Positions 12,625-25,818 of a DNA stretch of 64,000 nucleotides are shown here, piece after piece. A program made the translations under genes and the position numbers. Source of the stretch: Parascedosporium putredinis (lineage: Eukaryota; Ascomycota; Sordariomycetes; Microascales; Microascaceae); NCBI GenBank assembly GCA_949357655.1, contig CASHTG010000012.1, positions 682,001 to 746,000 of the forward strand. The letters run 5' to 3'. Within the stretch, counting starts at the first letter, position 1; the number at the start of each line of letters is the position of its first letter. The notes below the pieces were generated by a model. That model did no database searches, was not told where the DNA came from, and worked only from the letters and a program-made list of their open reading frames with translations.

Positions 12625-15600
12625 AACAAGTGCCTGCCGAAGGCCACACCGGCTCGAGGCCGAGGACACGAACGCATTGGGGGCAAGATAACAACGGCAG
12701 CACGGGTTCATTGTCCTCTATAAGGATAGGCTAGTGGTTAGAGGCGACCGCGCGTGGTGGAACAAAGAAGACACATATGATTTCGCGACTTCGATGAAGC
12801 ATCGGGTGAAGGACATGGGTCGAATGCGGAGTGGGGCTCGTGCACGCATTGGTGTTGAAGCTCCAATTGATATTAGATCCATAGATGTTTTGTGCCGACC
12901 TGTTTCCAAGTATTTTGAACACAAGAAGCCTCGCAAGAGCTCTCTAATATTTTTGAACCTAGCTAGTGGCCTGTCTGCTGCCCCCTGCCTCGGATCGTTT
13001 CACCAATAGTGCTCACCCGACAATTCCCATAGTGATTAACAGAGGGGCGTTCTCTTTTCCTTGATAAATACCGTGTTGGATCGGAAATATTCAAGACCAT
13101 CAATGCTGGCTTACTCAGCGCTGCATTTTCCCCACAAGGTTGACATGCCTGACTTGCGTCGGACTCGAGGAACGTCAGTTGGTTCTGATTGGCTAACTAG
13201 GAGGGATCCTAACGCTGACCCTTGCATTGCTAGTCGTCGATATCAGAGAGGTTTCGGGTGATCACACCCAATTTTTGCACTCCTGAAAAAGGCGTCGTGA
13301 TTTAGGCGTTCAAATCTGGCCGTTGAAGGTCCCAGCCCTTCCTTTTTTTTTTTTTTACCGAAGTCTGCCTCCTCCCTCCACCGAAATTTACGAAGCAGCT
13401 TAACCGAAGTCAACAAGCGTGACGATGCCAAAATTTTTTTGGTCCTACTTTCAAACCTCCTCACCCCTAATAAGTTTCTCACTTTTTGCTTGCGTTCTCA
13501 GGGTTGAGTGCGCTCTTATTCAATCTGTCTATGGTTTTTTTCTCCCTATTCCATTCTGCTTTTTTTTTTCTTTGGGCTTGATGGCGCAACGACCTTGAGC
13601 ACCCGGCTTCATCCCGACACTGGGCAAATAAGTTAGTGATACAGGATTGTTAGGTCGCGAATTGCGTAAATATATGGCGCGTTTGATGAGAGATACTTGT
13701 GCAAAGTCGTTTGATGATGTACTGATACCAATGTAGCGATGTGTGCGATAGCACAATTCCTCTTCAATCACAGCAAGACGCTAAAAAATTCTAGGAACTT
13801 CTTTTTCTGTACCGAGGTAGCGTCATTACTCTTGCTAGATTGGGATTATCTCCAGCTCGGGAGAGAAAGCTAGCGGAGCTGGTACGTACCTTTTGGGTAT
13901 GTTTTATCGGCCTCGACACGATCGGCTTTTGTACAAGCCAGAAAGGGTTTTCCCTTCCCTCTTGTCCCCCATTTTTCTTTGGGGGAACCTTTTTTCTTCT
14001 TTTTTTCTCCTTCTTTCTTCTTCGTTTTTATTCCCTTTTATTCCCCTTCCCTGTTCCTCTCCTTCTCCTTCTTTTTCTTATTTCAGATACCCGCTAGCTG
14101 TTACGTTAACAATACTTTGGTGGAGAGGTGTGGATGATGTTGTTTTAGACCTGATTTCAGCAGCCACGATATACCGTACGCCGGGATGGTTCAGTAATTG
14201 ATGCGTAATAAGATTAATCCTGAAAACATGGCTGGTTTGGGCGAGGTAGGCTCTGTTGGTGGGTACTACGGATGGATTGATTGATGGATGACTCGATAGG
14301 CACATCCATCCCAACATGCACGTAGCCTTGCCCTTCTTTGTCTCGTTCTTTCTTGATGTTAAACCCGATTCACGATAATGATAGCGCTGATGGCACTGGT
14401 TCGGTGGTGGACTAAAAATTGGATATCTGTGTGGTGTTCATTGACCTCGTCAGGGTCGAAATGGATGGGATTGCGCCGGGGGTGGGCTGGCGTGATGGAT
14501 CAATTGATAGATCTTGGGTGGTATCTGATGCCTTTCAGATGCCGGCTATCAGGCCTGTCGTGGCAGTACCTCATTCGGACCAGCGATCGACTTGAGTCTG
14601 ACACTACTATTCGGCGAACAATGTGGAGGAGGCGGCGTTGAAGGGTGAATGTGGTGTGGTTTGTGTTGTGCAGTTGTAAATCAGACGCTAGTGCCATATT
14701 TTTCTTTTCCCTCTCTCTTCTTTTTCTTTTTCTTCTTTTCTTTTTGATCTGGATTGATGTGTCGTCTCCATCAATCCCATCTGCTGGTTTGTAAACTGGG
14801 TATCGGCTGGATTTAGATCTCCAGATTGACACTGTATTCGCCGCATGGGAGACTTGAAGGAAGGCCTACAATATGCAGTGTGCTAGGTCGCGCTATCGAG
14901 GACATCACAGTGCGTGACCGTGTCATCCGGCTCGGGTACCTCAGAGGAGACTTTCGCTGCCGCACTTCGCACCTCCCCTGCACTCGCACCCACCGACCAA
15001 ACTTAGACCCGCCGCCGGTACCACATTCTGCCCGTGCTTGTCCTGGAGTGCTTGAGTCTTGCCTTCTCGCCTTTCCCTTCTTTGAACCTCCATCAATGCC
15101 TCTTCTTGGATGTACCTTCCTTTCCACTATCCCACCTTCACTTTCTTCCCTTTGCACCTCGTAACTCCATCTGGGGAAATTATCCTCTTTAACCCACTCG
15201 ATGCCAACTTCTTGTGCCTGACCCCGACCCTTTATTCCCTAATCTCGTCTGTTCCCTCGCGCACCTCGCTCGCTTTCGGCCAATTCTTTGTCATCTCGCC
15301 AACTTGTTCCTCTGATCTTCGTCCCTCACATCCTCTTCCTCTCGCCCACCCAACCCGACCTCTTCGACTCCTTTGACCTCGGCGCAGCCCGTATAAGAGG
15401 AGCCGGAAACTTGTCTTCGGCGCCGATCTAAGCAATAGGAAAACGATTCATCATCTTGCCGAATAATTCCTCCAGCCTTACAGCGACTCGCGAACTACCG
15501 ATCCGAACTGCAACGGATGACACGACATCGCGGCTGCGAACTCCCGATCTCGACCCCTTTCGTCGCGCGCACCGCCCCCACGCCCTCTGTGCCCTTTACC

Positions 15601-15803
15601 TAGGCATTCGATTGTCATGCCCCGAGCTTAGACTTCCCATATCTCTTTATCGATTCATCTGCCAGAGAATGACGGCACGGCCAGACGATCTTGTTTAATT
15701 TCTTTTCTTTTTCCTTTAACACCGGTGTTCCCGATTCTTTAATCCCCTTCACACAGTCGCCTCTCCCTACGATCCCTTCTTGTTGGTTTGTATCCCCGCA
15801 ATT
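12625..15803. other. long intergenic region upstream of KDM5 homologue
   Basis: About 3.2 kb without a supportable gene. It contains T- and C/T-rich tracts (13338-13355, 13975-14090, 14700-14750), GATGGAT/ATTGAT words near 14271-14290 and 14493-14512, and a CT-rich stretch from about 15000 to 15440 that looks like a promoter or leader of the large gene downstream. An A-box-like word at 12727-12745 has no matching B-box. Confidence 0.6.
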
Positions 15804-18800
15804 ATGGCAGGGAGTTCCACTCGCCCCTCTGGAGCTGCGAGTGCGGGCAGCAATAGCGTGAATGCCAGCTCACGCGCTTCTCCCGCCGTCGGCCTTGGTG
15901 CATCTTCGAAGCCCAAGGCTGCACAAGTCAACTCCAACGGATACCACCCATCTTCCTCCCAAACGCGTTTAAGTTCGATGAAGAGCGCTCCTCTCGATCT
16001 GTCGACAGTGGAGCGGCGAGGCCGCCTTGCGACGACTTGCCCTCCCCTAAGAAGAACCGCCCGCACGGCCTACAGGATGCACCCATCTACCATCCGACCG
16101 AAGAGGAGTGGAAAGATCCGATGGAATACATGAGAAAGATTTCTCCCGAAGCAAATAAATATGGCATCTGCAAAATCGTCCCCCAGAGTCGTGGAATCCT
16201 GATTTCGCCATAGACACAGAGGTAAGACATGCACCTGAAGCCCCCTTTGTTGGTCGGCAACCGGCCGACGAGGGAAGGGTGAACTGTTTGGATAGAGCCT
16301 TGATCTAACATTGATGCGCGCAGAAATTCCATTTCAGAACTAGAAAGCAAGAGTTGAATTCGGTAGAAGGGAGTGAGTCCTCAGCCGTCCCCATCCTTTC
16401 ACAATCGTGACCCCGGAATTAACGTTTCAACCTCCCTAGGCACACGCGCGAATTTGACATATACCGACGCACTTTACAAATTCCACAAACAACAAGGAAA
16501 CAATCCTAGTCGAGTACCATACGTCGACAAAAAACCCCTCGATCTCTATCGACTGAAGAAGGCTGTGGAAGCACGTGGCGGATTTGACAAAGTGTGCAAG
16601 CACAAGAAATGGGCCGAAATCGGCAGAGACCTCGGCTACAGTGGTAAAATCATGTCGTCTCTATCCACATCCCTAAAAACTCGTACCAGAAGTGGCTCTG
16701 CCCGTACGAGGAATACCTACGCCTCGCAAAACCCGGTGTGCATCACCAACTTGAGCTCGAGTACGGCGGTCCCCTTACTCCAAGTCCTGCCCCAACTCCT
16801 GTGAAACACTCACAAGCCAATACCCCATCTCGTCCCCGGACGAACTCACCAGCCCGCCAAGCCTCGGACGCTCTCCAAGCCTCGCTGAATGGCGTGAAGA
16901 AGGAGACCGACGGGGACTCGTCCATGGTGGATGCGCCAGTAGCCCCTCAACCTACCTCTTCGGGCGGGTTCACTGCCATAAATTCGGGTGGCTTTACTGC
17001 GGTAAACTCTGGCGGAGGCTTTACGAGTGTGAACAAGCCCAATGTGTCAGCGCCGCAGTCTAGAGCTCCTACTCCGTCAAAGCAGTTTGGTAGCCCCCTG
17101 GCTTCCTCAAAAATACCCCGGAGCTCCGCCCACACCTGAAAGAGGGCACCTCTCTAAAGCGGCAACTCAGTTGCGACAGTGCCGACTCGTCCAAAAGTCT
17201 AACGGCGTTGAGCTGGATGATGGAGACAACGGCAGCCGCCGGAGCAAGCGCCTGAAGAAGGAAGCTGTCCCCACAGTGGCAGGATCCCACATGTCTCAGT
17301 TTAGACCGTCGGTTCCTCGAGTCCCTAGAGACGAATCTGGACCCGCAGCCGCCCTTGAAAAGTGTGAACAGTGTGGCAAACATGAGGAGGCCGGTGTTCT
17401 CCTGACCTGCGAGTCGTGCGACCACTCCTATCACGGCACCTGCCTTGACCCACCGGCAAAACAGAAGCAGCCGGATTCTGGGTGGAACTGCCCGCGCTGC
17501 CTTGTTGGTGACGGACAATTCGGTTTCGAAGAAGGTGGTCTTTACTCCTTGCGGCAGTTCCAACAAAAGGCTGCCGACTTCAAGGCCGGCTACTTTGAGA
17601 AAAAGATCCCCTTTGACTCAAGCGCAAACGGCCCAAAACCCGTGACTGAAGAGGACGTGGAGCGTGAGTTTTGGAGACTGGTAACGGACATCGAAGAGAC
17701 CGTTGAGGTTGAGTACGGCGCCGACATTCACTGCACAACCCATGGTTCCGGCTTTCCCACCCTGGAGAAGCACCCGAAGAATCCCTATTCACTGGACCCT
17801 TGGAACCTCAACCTTTTGCCTCTCCACCCCGAGAGCCTTTTCCGACACATCAAGTCTGACATATCAGGCATGACCGTGCCTTGGGTATATGTGGGAATGA
17901 TCTTTTCCACTTTTTGCTGGCATAACGAAGACCATTACTCATACTCGGCGAACTACCAACATTTTGGCGACACCAAGACGTGGTACGGCATCCCTGGGGA
18001 AGACGCTGAGAGGTTCGAGGCTGCCATGAAAGAAGCAGTTCCGGAGCTTTTGAGACCCAACCAGACCTACTTTTCCAGCTGGTGACCCTGTTGACTCCGG
18101 AGCAGCTAAAGAAGGCTGGCGTTAGAGTCTATGCTGTCGATCAGCGGGCGGGTGAGCTCGTCATCACTTTCCCCAAGCCTATCATGCAGGTTTTAATCAT
18201 GGTTTCAACTTCAATGAGGCTGTAAACTTTGCGCCCTGTGACTGGGAACCGTACGGACTCTCTGGCGTGGAGAGGCTGCAGCTTTTCCGACGACAGCCAT
18301 GTTTTTCTCATGATGAACTTCTTTGGACCGCAGCGGAAGGGACCACAAGCGGGGTTTTGACGATACAGACCGCAAAGTGGCTGGCTCCCGCCCTGGATCG
18401 CGTCCACGCCCGGGAAAGGGCTCATAGGGAGGCCTTCCTTGCTAAGCACGGAGAGGCTCGCGCCCAGGCTGGGGGTGGCAGTAAAGCACCTGCTCTGCTG
18501 GAGCGTGTTGTGAACGACGAAGATGTTCCGGAAGAAGAGTATCAATGCTCGTACTGCAAGGCCTTCACCTACCTTTCTAGATTCAAGTGCCACAAGACTG
18601 GCAGGGTTCTCTGTCTGCTGCATGCTGGCAGCCACGCATGCTGCGATGCATCGGAAAACGCAAGATTCGTCGGAGCCGACCACGTCCTTGTCTATAGGAA
18701 AACCGAGGAGGACATGGACATGGCGCAGCGGAAGGTTGCCGAAAGGCACGCACGCCCGAGGCGTGGGAAGAGAAGTACGAAAAGTTACTCGATGAAGAGG

Positions 18801-21250
18801 CCGTCCCCTCCCTCAAAACCCTCAAGGCACTGCTGCATGAAGGTGAAAAATACCGTTCGAGCTTCCCTCGCTCTCACTCTTGCGTGAGTTTGTGGACCGC
18901 TGTAATGAATGGGTGGACGAAGCCACGAATTATACCGTTCGCAAGCAACAGAACCGGCGCAAGAACGACAAAGCTTGGCAGAGCAGTAAGAGAAAATCAA
19001 TCGGTGGAGGTTCGCCGGAGCAAAAGGACCGCGATCGTGATGTCTCCAACATTTACCGGCTTCTGCAGGAGGCAGAACAGATTGGGTTTGATTGCTCCGA
19101 AATCCTACAACTACAGGAGCGTGCCGACGCAATTGAACAGTTTCAGAAGAATGCCCAGCGAGCCCTCGAGCATGTTCAATCTCAAGGAATCCAGGAAATC
19201 GAGGATTTGCTCGAAGAAGGCCGCAACTATAACGTCGATATCAAAGAGGTTGACAGACTTGCGCGAGTCCTTGATCAACTCCGATGGAACGAAAAGCGCG
19301 CGCGAGCCGGGGTCTATTCATGACTCTTAATGATGTCGAGAAACTTATCGAAGAAGGCAAGAGGCTGGAGATACCGCCGTACAATGATTATCTTACCTAC
19401 TACAATGAGCAGATGCTCGCTGGCCAACAGTGGGAGAAGAAGGCGCGAGAGCTGATCGCAGCGGAAATCATCCACTATCCCCAACTCGAGGCTCTATCGA
19501 CGCAGGTCCAGATGAACGCCCTACCAGTTACAGAACAGACCCTTCTCCGCGTGGACCAGATCTTGCTCAAGCAGCGCGATGCTCATCGACAGATTATTGA
19601 CCTAACGCAGCGGTCCCGGAACCCCGACTTTCGTCAGCGGCCTAAATACAATGAAGTCTGCGATATCATGAAGAGGCTTGAAGAGCTCAATTCGAAGCCG
19701 AGCGGGACATCGGATCTGGAAAGGGAGCAGAAGAGGCATGAAGATTGGATGCGTCAGGGAAAGAAGCTATTCGGGAAGTCCAACGCGCCGCTCCACATAC
19801 TAAAAAGCCATCTCGATTACGTTTTAGGCCGCAATCTGGACTGCTTCGATATTGTTCACGACAAGCCCCGGGACCCCGCCGAACCAGCTTCGAGAGAGCC
19901 TAGCCCGGCGACGAAGCAAAAGCACTGGGAAGATCCTAACAGAGAGGTATTTTGCCTGTGCCGTCGCGTCGAAGCCGGCATGATGATTGAGTGTGGCATC
20001 TGCCACGAGTGGTAAGTGTCGCCCTGTGCGCCGCATGAGGCCTGATTATCTAGGATTTAGCATGTTGACCCAGTCTTAGGTATCACGGCAAATGCTTGAA
20101 GATTGCCCGAGGCAAGGTGAAGGACGATGACAAGGCGCCCTGGACCTGTCCAATTTGTGACCATCGAGTTCGTATCCCGCGGGATGCCGCTCGGCCTAAG
20201 CTCGAGGATCTCATGGTCTGGTTCGACGAGATACCCAATTTACCTTTCCAGCCCGAGGAGGAAGAGGTTCTCCAAAAGATTATCGACAATGCGCAAGCAT
20301 TCCGGGACCATATCAGACCATACATCAACCCAGTTCTCTCGTCGCAGGCCGAGGCGGAAACCCAACGGTTCTACCTGCGCAAACTTGAAGGCTCCGAGGT
20401 TTTCTCGTATCGGAAACTAATTTCTTCCGCCAAGAGCTCTACAAGTGGTGTCATATTGCTCAGGAACCGCCTCCTCTTTTCCAGGAGTCCAAGAGCACGC
20501 GCAAGCCGCGACCAACCAAGCTCCAGAAGCTCATGGCGCAGCATGGCGTCGAGGATCCGGACGATCTACCGGAGGATGTCAAGGGCAAAGCCAACAGCCT
20601 GCGACGCAAGGCGCGATACTATGCGTCGCGCGAGGGGGCCAAGGGTCACCTCCTGCCAACGGCTCACCAGGATTGGGTGGACTTGGCACGCCGCACCGGG
20701 ATGGACATTCTTATGGCATGGGGGCTCGCCTCATGAACGCTCTGGCTTAGAGACTCCCGGTTTGCATGAGGGGAGCTCGGTGATTGCCCGGCCCCTAGGC
20801 GAGTCCAAGGGCGATCTCATGAACATCGATGGGGGTTTAATGCACCCTCTGATGCCAGGTGGCCCGCGCCTTCTAGTCGACGACGAGGGCCTCACGCTTG
20901 AAGACCGGCTTCTACGTGGCCAATTGGACGGGCTAAACCTACATTCGGATGCGGTCAAGAGTAAGGCTCTTGAGATTTTCCGCCACTCTGAGGTGGGGAG
21001 GAGACAAGCCCAGGAGATTTACGGCGCTGATGTGTGGAGGCGAGAGAGTGGTGGGTTTAGTAGCAGTGTCAGTGCAGGACAAGCTACTGAGCACCATGAC
21101 CCCCGAGAGGTTGACAAGATGTTTGTGGATCTCACAAACCAGGAAGATGAGGAGAGGAAGAACAGGGTGGCTCCCGCCGAAACGCGCGTTACCGCAGACT
21201 CGCTTGAGAATGAGCGAAACGGCATGGACGCGTTGCTTGACGGCGAGTGA
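15804..21250 (+). CDS. KDM5: KDM5/JARID1-type histone H3K4 demethylase (PLU-1-like)
   Basis: This is a nuclear Fe(II)/2-oxoglutarate-dependent demethylase that removes methyl groups from H3K4, about 1,740 residues. Domain order, with rough reconstructed positions: JmjN (90-140, YHPTEEEWKDPMEYM), ARID (160-260), PHD1 (466-515, CEQCGKHEEAG), JmjC (620-790, with metal ligands in CWHNEDH and the later AYHAGFNHGFN), C5HC2 zinc finger (860-905), PLU-1 coiled region (940-1280) and PHD2 (1330-1380, CLCRRVEAGMMIECGICHEW). Exons are about 15804-16221, 16324-16372, 16440-20011 and 20080-21250. Thirteen frame breaks are visible (near 16024, 16184, 16676, 17111, 17193, 18070, 18175, 18741, 18866, 19291, 20411 and 20726, plus the CCC at 18865), mostly in A, C, G or T runs; correcting them makes all exon phases agree. 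All catalytic features are present, so the gene is probably intact in the organism. A. nidulans KdmB belongs to this family. Confidence 0.95.
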
Positions 21251-22555
21251 GGGTTCACTCCTCCTGTAACAACACCGAGTAATAATACCATGATTTGGGA
21301 ACGGCATATGGCACGACCGGGCGGATGGCGATTCTCTTTGTTTGATTTATACGGGGGCGGGGTAATCGGTGTTTTTGGGGCTCGCTCTCTCGCTTGTACA
21401 ATGGTTTTGGAAGCACACGATGGCGCAGACCTTGATTGTCGGAGCACAGCGAGAGAAGGCGACAGGGTGGCAGCGTGGGACAAAAAAGCAATTGAATGCG
21501 AAAGGCGGCGAGGGGGAGTTGGCCAGCAGATGCCTCTGCAGCGGACCTGGTTCGCGCGTATGGGCGTGTGCTTCGTTTTTGTTTGATATACTTTTTCATT
21601 TTCCAATACGATTTTCTTAACGTCGAGTGCAAGGGATCTTCAAGGGACGTGAGGTGCTGCACACCCGTTCAATCCTGATCAATTAACAAGTTATTATTAT
21701 TATTGCCTCCGATTGACTTCCTTTGCCACCTATGATTCTCCATTTTGGTGGAGTATATACGTGCTGGTTGATGCCTATTGTTGTCACCTATAGGCAAGGC
21801 CGGAATAGCATCACCTTCCACGCAGAGGGGATCGTGACAGCACTCCGACTTTCTATTTGTGTCTCGTCATGATCAAATGAGGATACAACATTCACAAATT
21901 CGCACGTATGTATCCGCGGATGCATATATACATGGGAACACGAGATTTGGGCATGTAGGTCTCGTGAATGAAACGACAACCAGACGAAGCATTGACGTGA
22001 ATCAGAGCTACCGGGGATCGTGATCAAACGGACTCTTCCGAACTATCAGATTTCTCACCGAACACCCCGAAGACAGCAGAATGCTGTTGTCGTCGAGCAG
22101 AAATTACCATGGACACTCACTGGGACAAGTGGGCCTAATTCCAGACGACAGGGCCGTTCATGGAAGAAGGAAAGGAAAAAGGAGGGAAGAAAAGAACACC
22201 GGGAGCATCGAGGAGAAATATCGGTGTTTGGTCCTGTGCGCAATCAGAGAGGGCGGCGGAAGCCGGGAGCTCAGTTAGTCATGTGACTTATCACGTGAAT
22301 ATCGCTGATAATTGGGGAATGACGATTGGCTGGCTTGGACCGAGGTGCCGAGTTTAACGTTTGTTTCGTCACATCACCAACACCAAGCCCAGACCCGTGG
22401 GGGACAGTAGCCATTTCTTTCTTTGTCGACCATTGTCTGGAATTGCCGAGCTCGAGACACAATCACTTTCGCGTGCATTCCAACCACCCTTCCAAATCCG
22501 CCTTTACCTACCAAACACGACTTAGTTTTCGGGTTTCTCTCTCCATTCCGTCACC
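21251..22555. other. intergenic between KDM5 homologue and SDHC
   Basis: No gene is seen in this 1.3-kb stretch. It has a short (ATT)n run near 21692-21707, and close to the SDHC start a TCACGTGA palindrome and a CCAAT box in reverse orientation. Open frames here overlap on both strands and look like chance. Confidence 0.6.
22291..22329 (+). promoter_or_regulatory. TCACGTGA palindrome plus reversed CCAAT box upstream of SDHC
   Basis: TCACGTGA (22291-22298) is a perfect E-box palindrome of the bHLH/CBF1 type. ATTGG (22325-22329) is a CCAAT box on the minus strand. They lie 225-265 bp before the SDHC start codon. CCAAT boxes read by the HAP complex are common in promoters of fungal respiratory genes, so a role in SDHC expression is plausible but not shown. 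Confidence 0.4.
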
Positions 22556-23444
22556 ATGATCGCGCAAAGGGTGGGATTGTCGGCTCTCCGACGAGGTTCG
22601 TGAACACAGACAAGCTCAATTTGGGGGAGATTCCAAGCCCTTGCTCCATGACGGGGAGGGGTGCTGGGACTCTCTGCGATCATTTCAGATGCTGGACTTG
22701 GCTGACATGAAGTTGTGCTATAGGAGGTGCGATCCGACCTAACGTCTCTTTTGCGCAAAACATGCCCAAGGTTGCTGTCGCCGCCGGTCTCTCCACTTCG
22801 ACTCCTTCTCGGTAAGTTGTGTCAGACTCAGAAACGGCCCTTCCCCCGTGCACTACCCCTTGAGCTTTGTGTAGCAAGTTCGAAGAGGACAACGAACGGG
22901 AACCGGCTGGAGCAGAAAAAGAGGAAATGCCGCAAGGAGCAAAGACAAGAACGACTTGGGCTAACGCAGGAACCCTTTGGGTCGCCTTTGAACAGTAACG
23001 CCGCCATTGCGACCGAGAAGCTCACGCCCGAGCAGAACGAGACGATCGTCGCCGCTCAGCGCAAGCTCCGCCCCATCTCCCCCATCTCCAGATCTACCGC
23101 CCCGAGCAGACCTGGTTCGGCGCCTCTATCTGGACCCGTATCACCGGAGGTGCCTCGCCGGCGCGCTCTACGGCTACAGCATCGTCTACCTCGCTTCTCC
23201 CCTCCTCGGCTGGCATATTGAGTCTTCCGCCCTCGTCGAGGCCTTCGCTGGCCTCGGCGCCTTCAGCAAGGGTGCCATCAAGTCCGTCGTTGCCTGGCCC
23301 TTCGTGTACCATCTCTTCAACGGCATCAGGCATCTTACCTACGACATGGCCTGGGGCTTCTCCAAGCCCGTCATCTCTAAGGTGGCCACCGCCATCACCG
23401 CCACCTCCACCGTCGTTGCTCTCGGCCTCGGATTCTTGTGGTAG
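22556..23444 (+). CDS. SDH3: succinate dehydrogenase cytochrome b subunit (SDHC / Sdh3), mitochondrial
   Basis: This membrane-anchor subunit of respiratory complex II helps bind ubiquinone and heme b in the inner mitochondrial membrane. The reconstructed protein is about 192 residues. A basic, Ser/Ala-rich presequence starts MIAQRVGLSALRR; the mature part contains the conserved RPISPHLQIYRPEQTW, then ITGGALAGALYGY and the signature HLFNGIRHLTYDMAWGF around the heme-ligand His. Three hydrophobic helices are visible. Exons are about 22556-22595, 22724-22811 and 22996-23444; the first donor (GTTCGT) is weak, so exon 1 is the least certain part. Frame breaks at the C5 run 23079-23083 and at CC 23153-23154 each need one more C. 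SDHC is a target of SDHI fungicides as a family; no resistance inference is made here. Confidence 0.92.
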
Positions 23445-24248
23445 ACTTTTACTTGATTTCGGCTATCGAAGTGGTGAGAAACGGCCTAGGGTCGTGTGAG
23501 GCGGCCAAGGCACAGCAAAACCTGTAAACTCTAGACGGTGGAGGAGCGAGAAATTGATTGCATGCATGAGCATTGGAGGGCGATAAGACCGGTTGGTGGT
23601 TTTAATTCCATGGCCATGGTTGGTGTTGGAATGAAAAGTGTACTTTTTTTTCTTATATTTTTTTATCTTGGGTTATTACAAGAGGCGCCCGTATGTCCAT
23701 ACACCGAATAGAATGGTAACTTTCATTGATTACGATACCTATGCCTTGTGCTTGAAAGCGGCTTCTTTTGTTTCTTGAGGCCCCGTCAAAGGTCGAAACA
23801 AGGAATGGGACTGAAGAAGCGAATGGTCATAAAATGAGGAGGATTTTCCTTTTATTGCTATCAGAGCACCGGCAAACTATCAGAGCACCGGCAAACTACT
23901 TTGCCAATTGTTTTTTGGTGTTGCCACTCTCCTTCCATGCTCGTTGGATCCGTCCCGTAATACAAGATAACCGCTGGTATCATCATAAAAGAGAAAATGA
24001 AAAAGAAAAGTCCGGCTGCTCTCTAGCCCATTCTCTTAGTCGGCTGTGCGACCTTCTTGTAAAAGTACAGACTCCGTGCCAATCGCAACACCGCCACCCA
24101 CGGGAGACGGCGAGGTCAAAGAGGAAGAGGAAGAAGAAGAATCCCAGACTCCAAACTCCTGTGCCATGCCAGGGACGGTTCCCGCCATAAAAGGCCTCGC
24201 CGCCCTGTCACGCCCTAACAAGTGTAGAACCACAGAGTCCGCCGATGA
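23445..24248. other. intergenic between convergent SDHC and TAF6
   Basis: The 3' ends of SDHC (+) and TAF6 (-) face each other. No coding signal is seen. There is a 19-bp tandem duplication at 23858-23895 and T-rich sequence near 23644-23670 that could serve 3'-end formation. Confidence 0.65.
23858..23895 (+). repeat. 19-bp direct tandem duplication (2 copies)
   Basis: The unit CTATCAGAGCACCGGCAAA occurs twice back to back without mismatch. It could be a real short duplication or a local assembly artefact. Confidence 0.85.
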
Positions 24249-25818
24249 CTACTCGGTGAACCTCACTTCGAGAATCTTCTTGACAAGTTGGTGGTCACCG
24301 AGGGCTACGACGCGCTGGGCAATCATATCGCCGAGGAAGTCGACAAGCTCCGTACGGTCGGTGTCGGAGATGGCGCCATTGGCGGTGGCGCGGGCCTCGA
24401 GAGGCACGCGGTCTTGAGAGATGAGTGCGATGGCGCTGACGATGCCCCCGTGAGCATTTCAAAGTCCAGCTTGGCGTCGGTCCTGTCCTTGAGGGGGTGA
24501 AGGATGATGTCGTTGACGCTCTTGAGGGTCTTGAGGGCTATGAGACGGACGGCCTCGGCCCGCCGGCCGCGCCTAGGCCGCTAATAGCGCCAAAGAGGAC
24601 CGGTGCGGGCTTGCTCTGGTCGAGGAAGTGCTTGAGGCAGGTGCGCGTGAGCTTGGACCGAAGCAGAGGGTTGGAGGCGGAATAGCGGCGAGCGAGTTCG
24701 CCCACGAGGGAAGCGGAGAATTCGCGCAGCTGGTACTGCTCCTTGACGGCGTCCGGTCCTTCATCCGAACCCAGCTTGCGGGAAAGGAGACACGTGAGGA
24801 CGGGAGCGGAGAGGGGGCTCGCGTAAGGGTCGAGGAAGAGGGTCTCGTTGGCGATGAGGGCCGAGGTGAGCTCCATCATGCGGCGAAGAACAAAGACGTC
24901 GTCGAGGTGGTGGGTGATTTGGTCTGACACGAAGTTGATGAAGTAGGGTACGAGCTGGTGGATGCCGGGGTCGTCCCGGACGGAGGCGAGGGCGGCCTGG
25001 CGGAGGCGAACGACCTCTTCGTCTGGGTTATCGTCGAGTAGCGCGGCTTGGATTTTATCAAAGTAGAGAACCATTTCCTTGCTGATGACATGCTTGACGG
25101 CTGGCCGATTGGCCCCGTCCGTTCCGGCGAGGGCGGCGAGGGCGGGGTTGGCTCCGGTGCCCTTGGGGAGGAGCTCGTTGGACCTCGCATCGGACTGCAT
25201 GGGGTTTTGGGGGATGGCAGGCTGGACACCTTCGATGGCAAGCCAATGGGCTAGAACAGGGCGCGGGTTAGTTACTCACGAGCGCATTGCTTGGACGGAT
25301 GGTGGGGGCCGGCATGGGGGATGGGAAGAGGGAAAGGGGTGGTGGCTGCCAGCGCTTGGCTAGTCCAGGGTAAGCGACGGAGGACGTACCGGTCACGGTG
25401 GTATCGCGGGAATCTTGGGCAGAGGCGCATTAATCAGCTTCTCAAAGTCAATCTCTTCGTCCTCGAGATAGTAGATGGGCTGGCCGGGGCCCAGGCTTGC
25501 CTCCCCGTATCGCAGAGGACGAGTAGATTCGTAGCCGTAGAGGGGTTCGACGTCGAGGATGCGCAGGGCAGCGTTGACATCCTGCACCGACAGGGTGGTG
25601 CGGTGGGCCGCCCTCATGAGGCGCAGGGACTCGATGATGACCTGGCCGACACGGTATTCGACATCCTGGGTCAGGCAGCGGAGGGCCTCTTCGGAGATGT
25701 TGCTGATGCCGACGGACTCGGCGACGTCTCGCACGTTTTCGGGGTTCCAAAGCAGCTTGGGCTGCTCTGTCGTCGTGGCTGCGGTCGCTGCCGCCGCCGT
25801 CGTCGCCTGCGCAGCCAT
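24249..25818 (-). CDS. TAF6: transcription initiation factor TFIID/SAGA subunit TAF6
   Basis: TAF6 is a shared structural subunit of TFIID, and of SAGA in fungi, that pairs with TAF9 through a histone fold. The reconstructed protein is about 477 residues. The N-terminal histone fold includes LLWNPENVRDVAESVGI and ALRCLTQDVEYRVGQVI, followed by the DVNAALRILDVEPLYGY region. The C-terminal HEAT-repeat domain includes KEMVLYFDKIQAALL, LVPYFINFVSDQI and LMELTSALIANETLFLDPY-like sequence. Exons are 25390-25818 and 24249-25250. The start at 25818 (MAAQATTAAA) follows an upstream frame with no other ATG. Frame breaks at 25400-25401, 24559-24561 and the C5 run 24445-24449 each need one more base; with these, both exons join in phase and end at the TAG at 24249. 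Confidence 0.94.

Noticed and set aside
12727..12745. A-box-like word GGCTAGTGGTTAGAGGC
   Set aside because: No B-box follows within tRNA distance.
15804..21250. KDM5 homologue as a pseudogene
   Set aside because: There are many frame breaks, but all fall at short runs, the sequence between them is conserved, and correcting them makes every exon phase agree.
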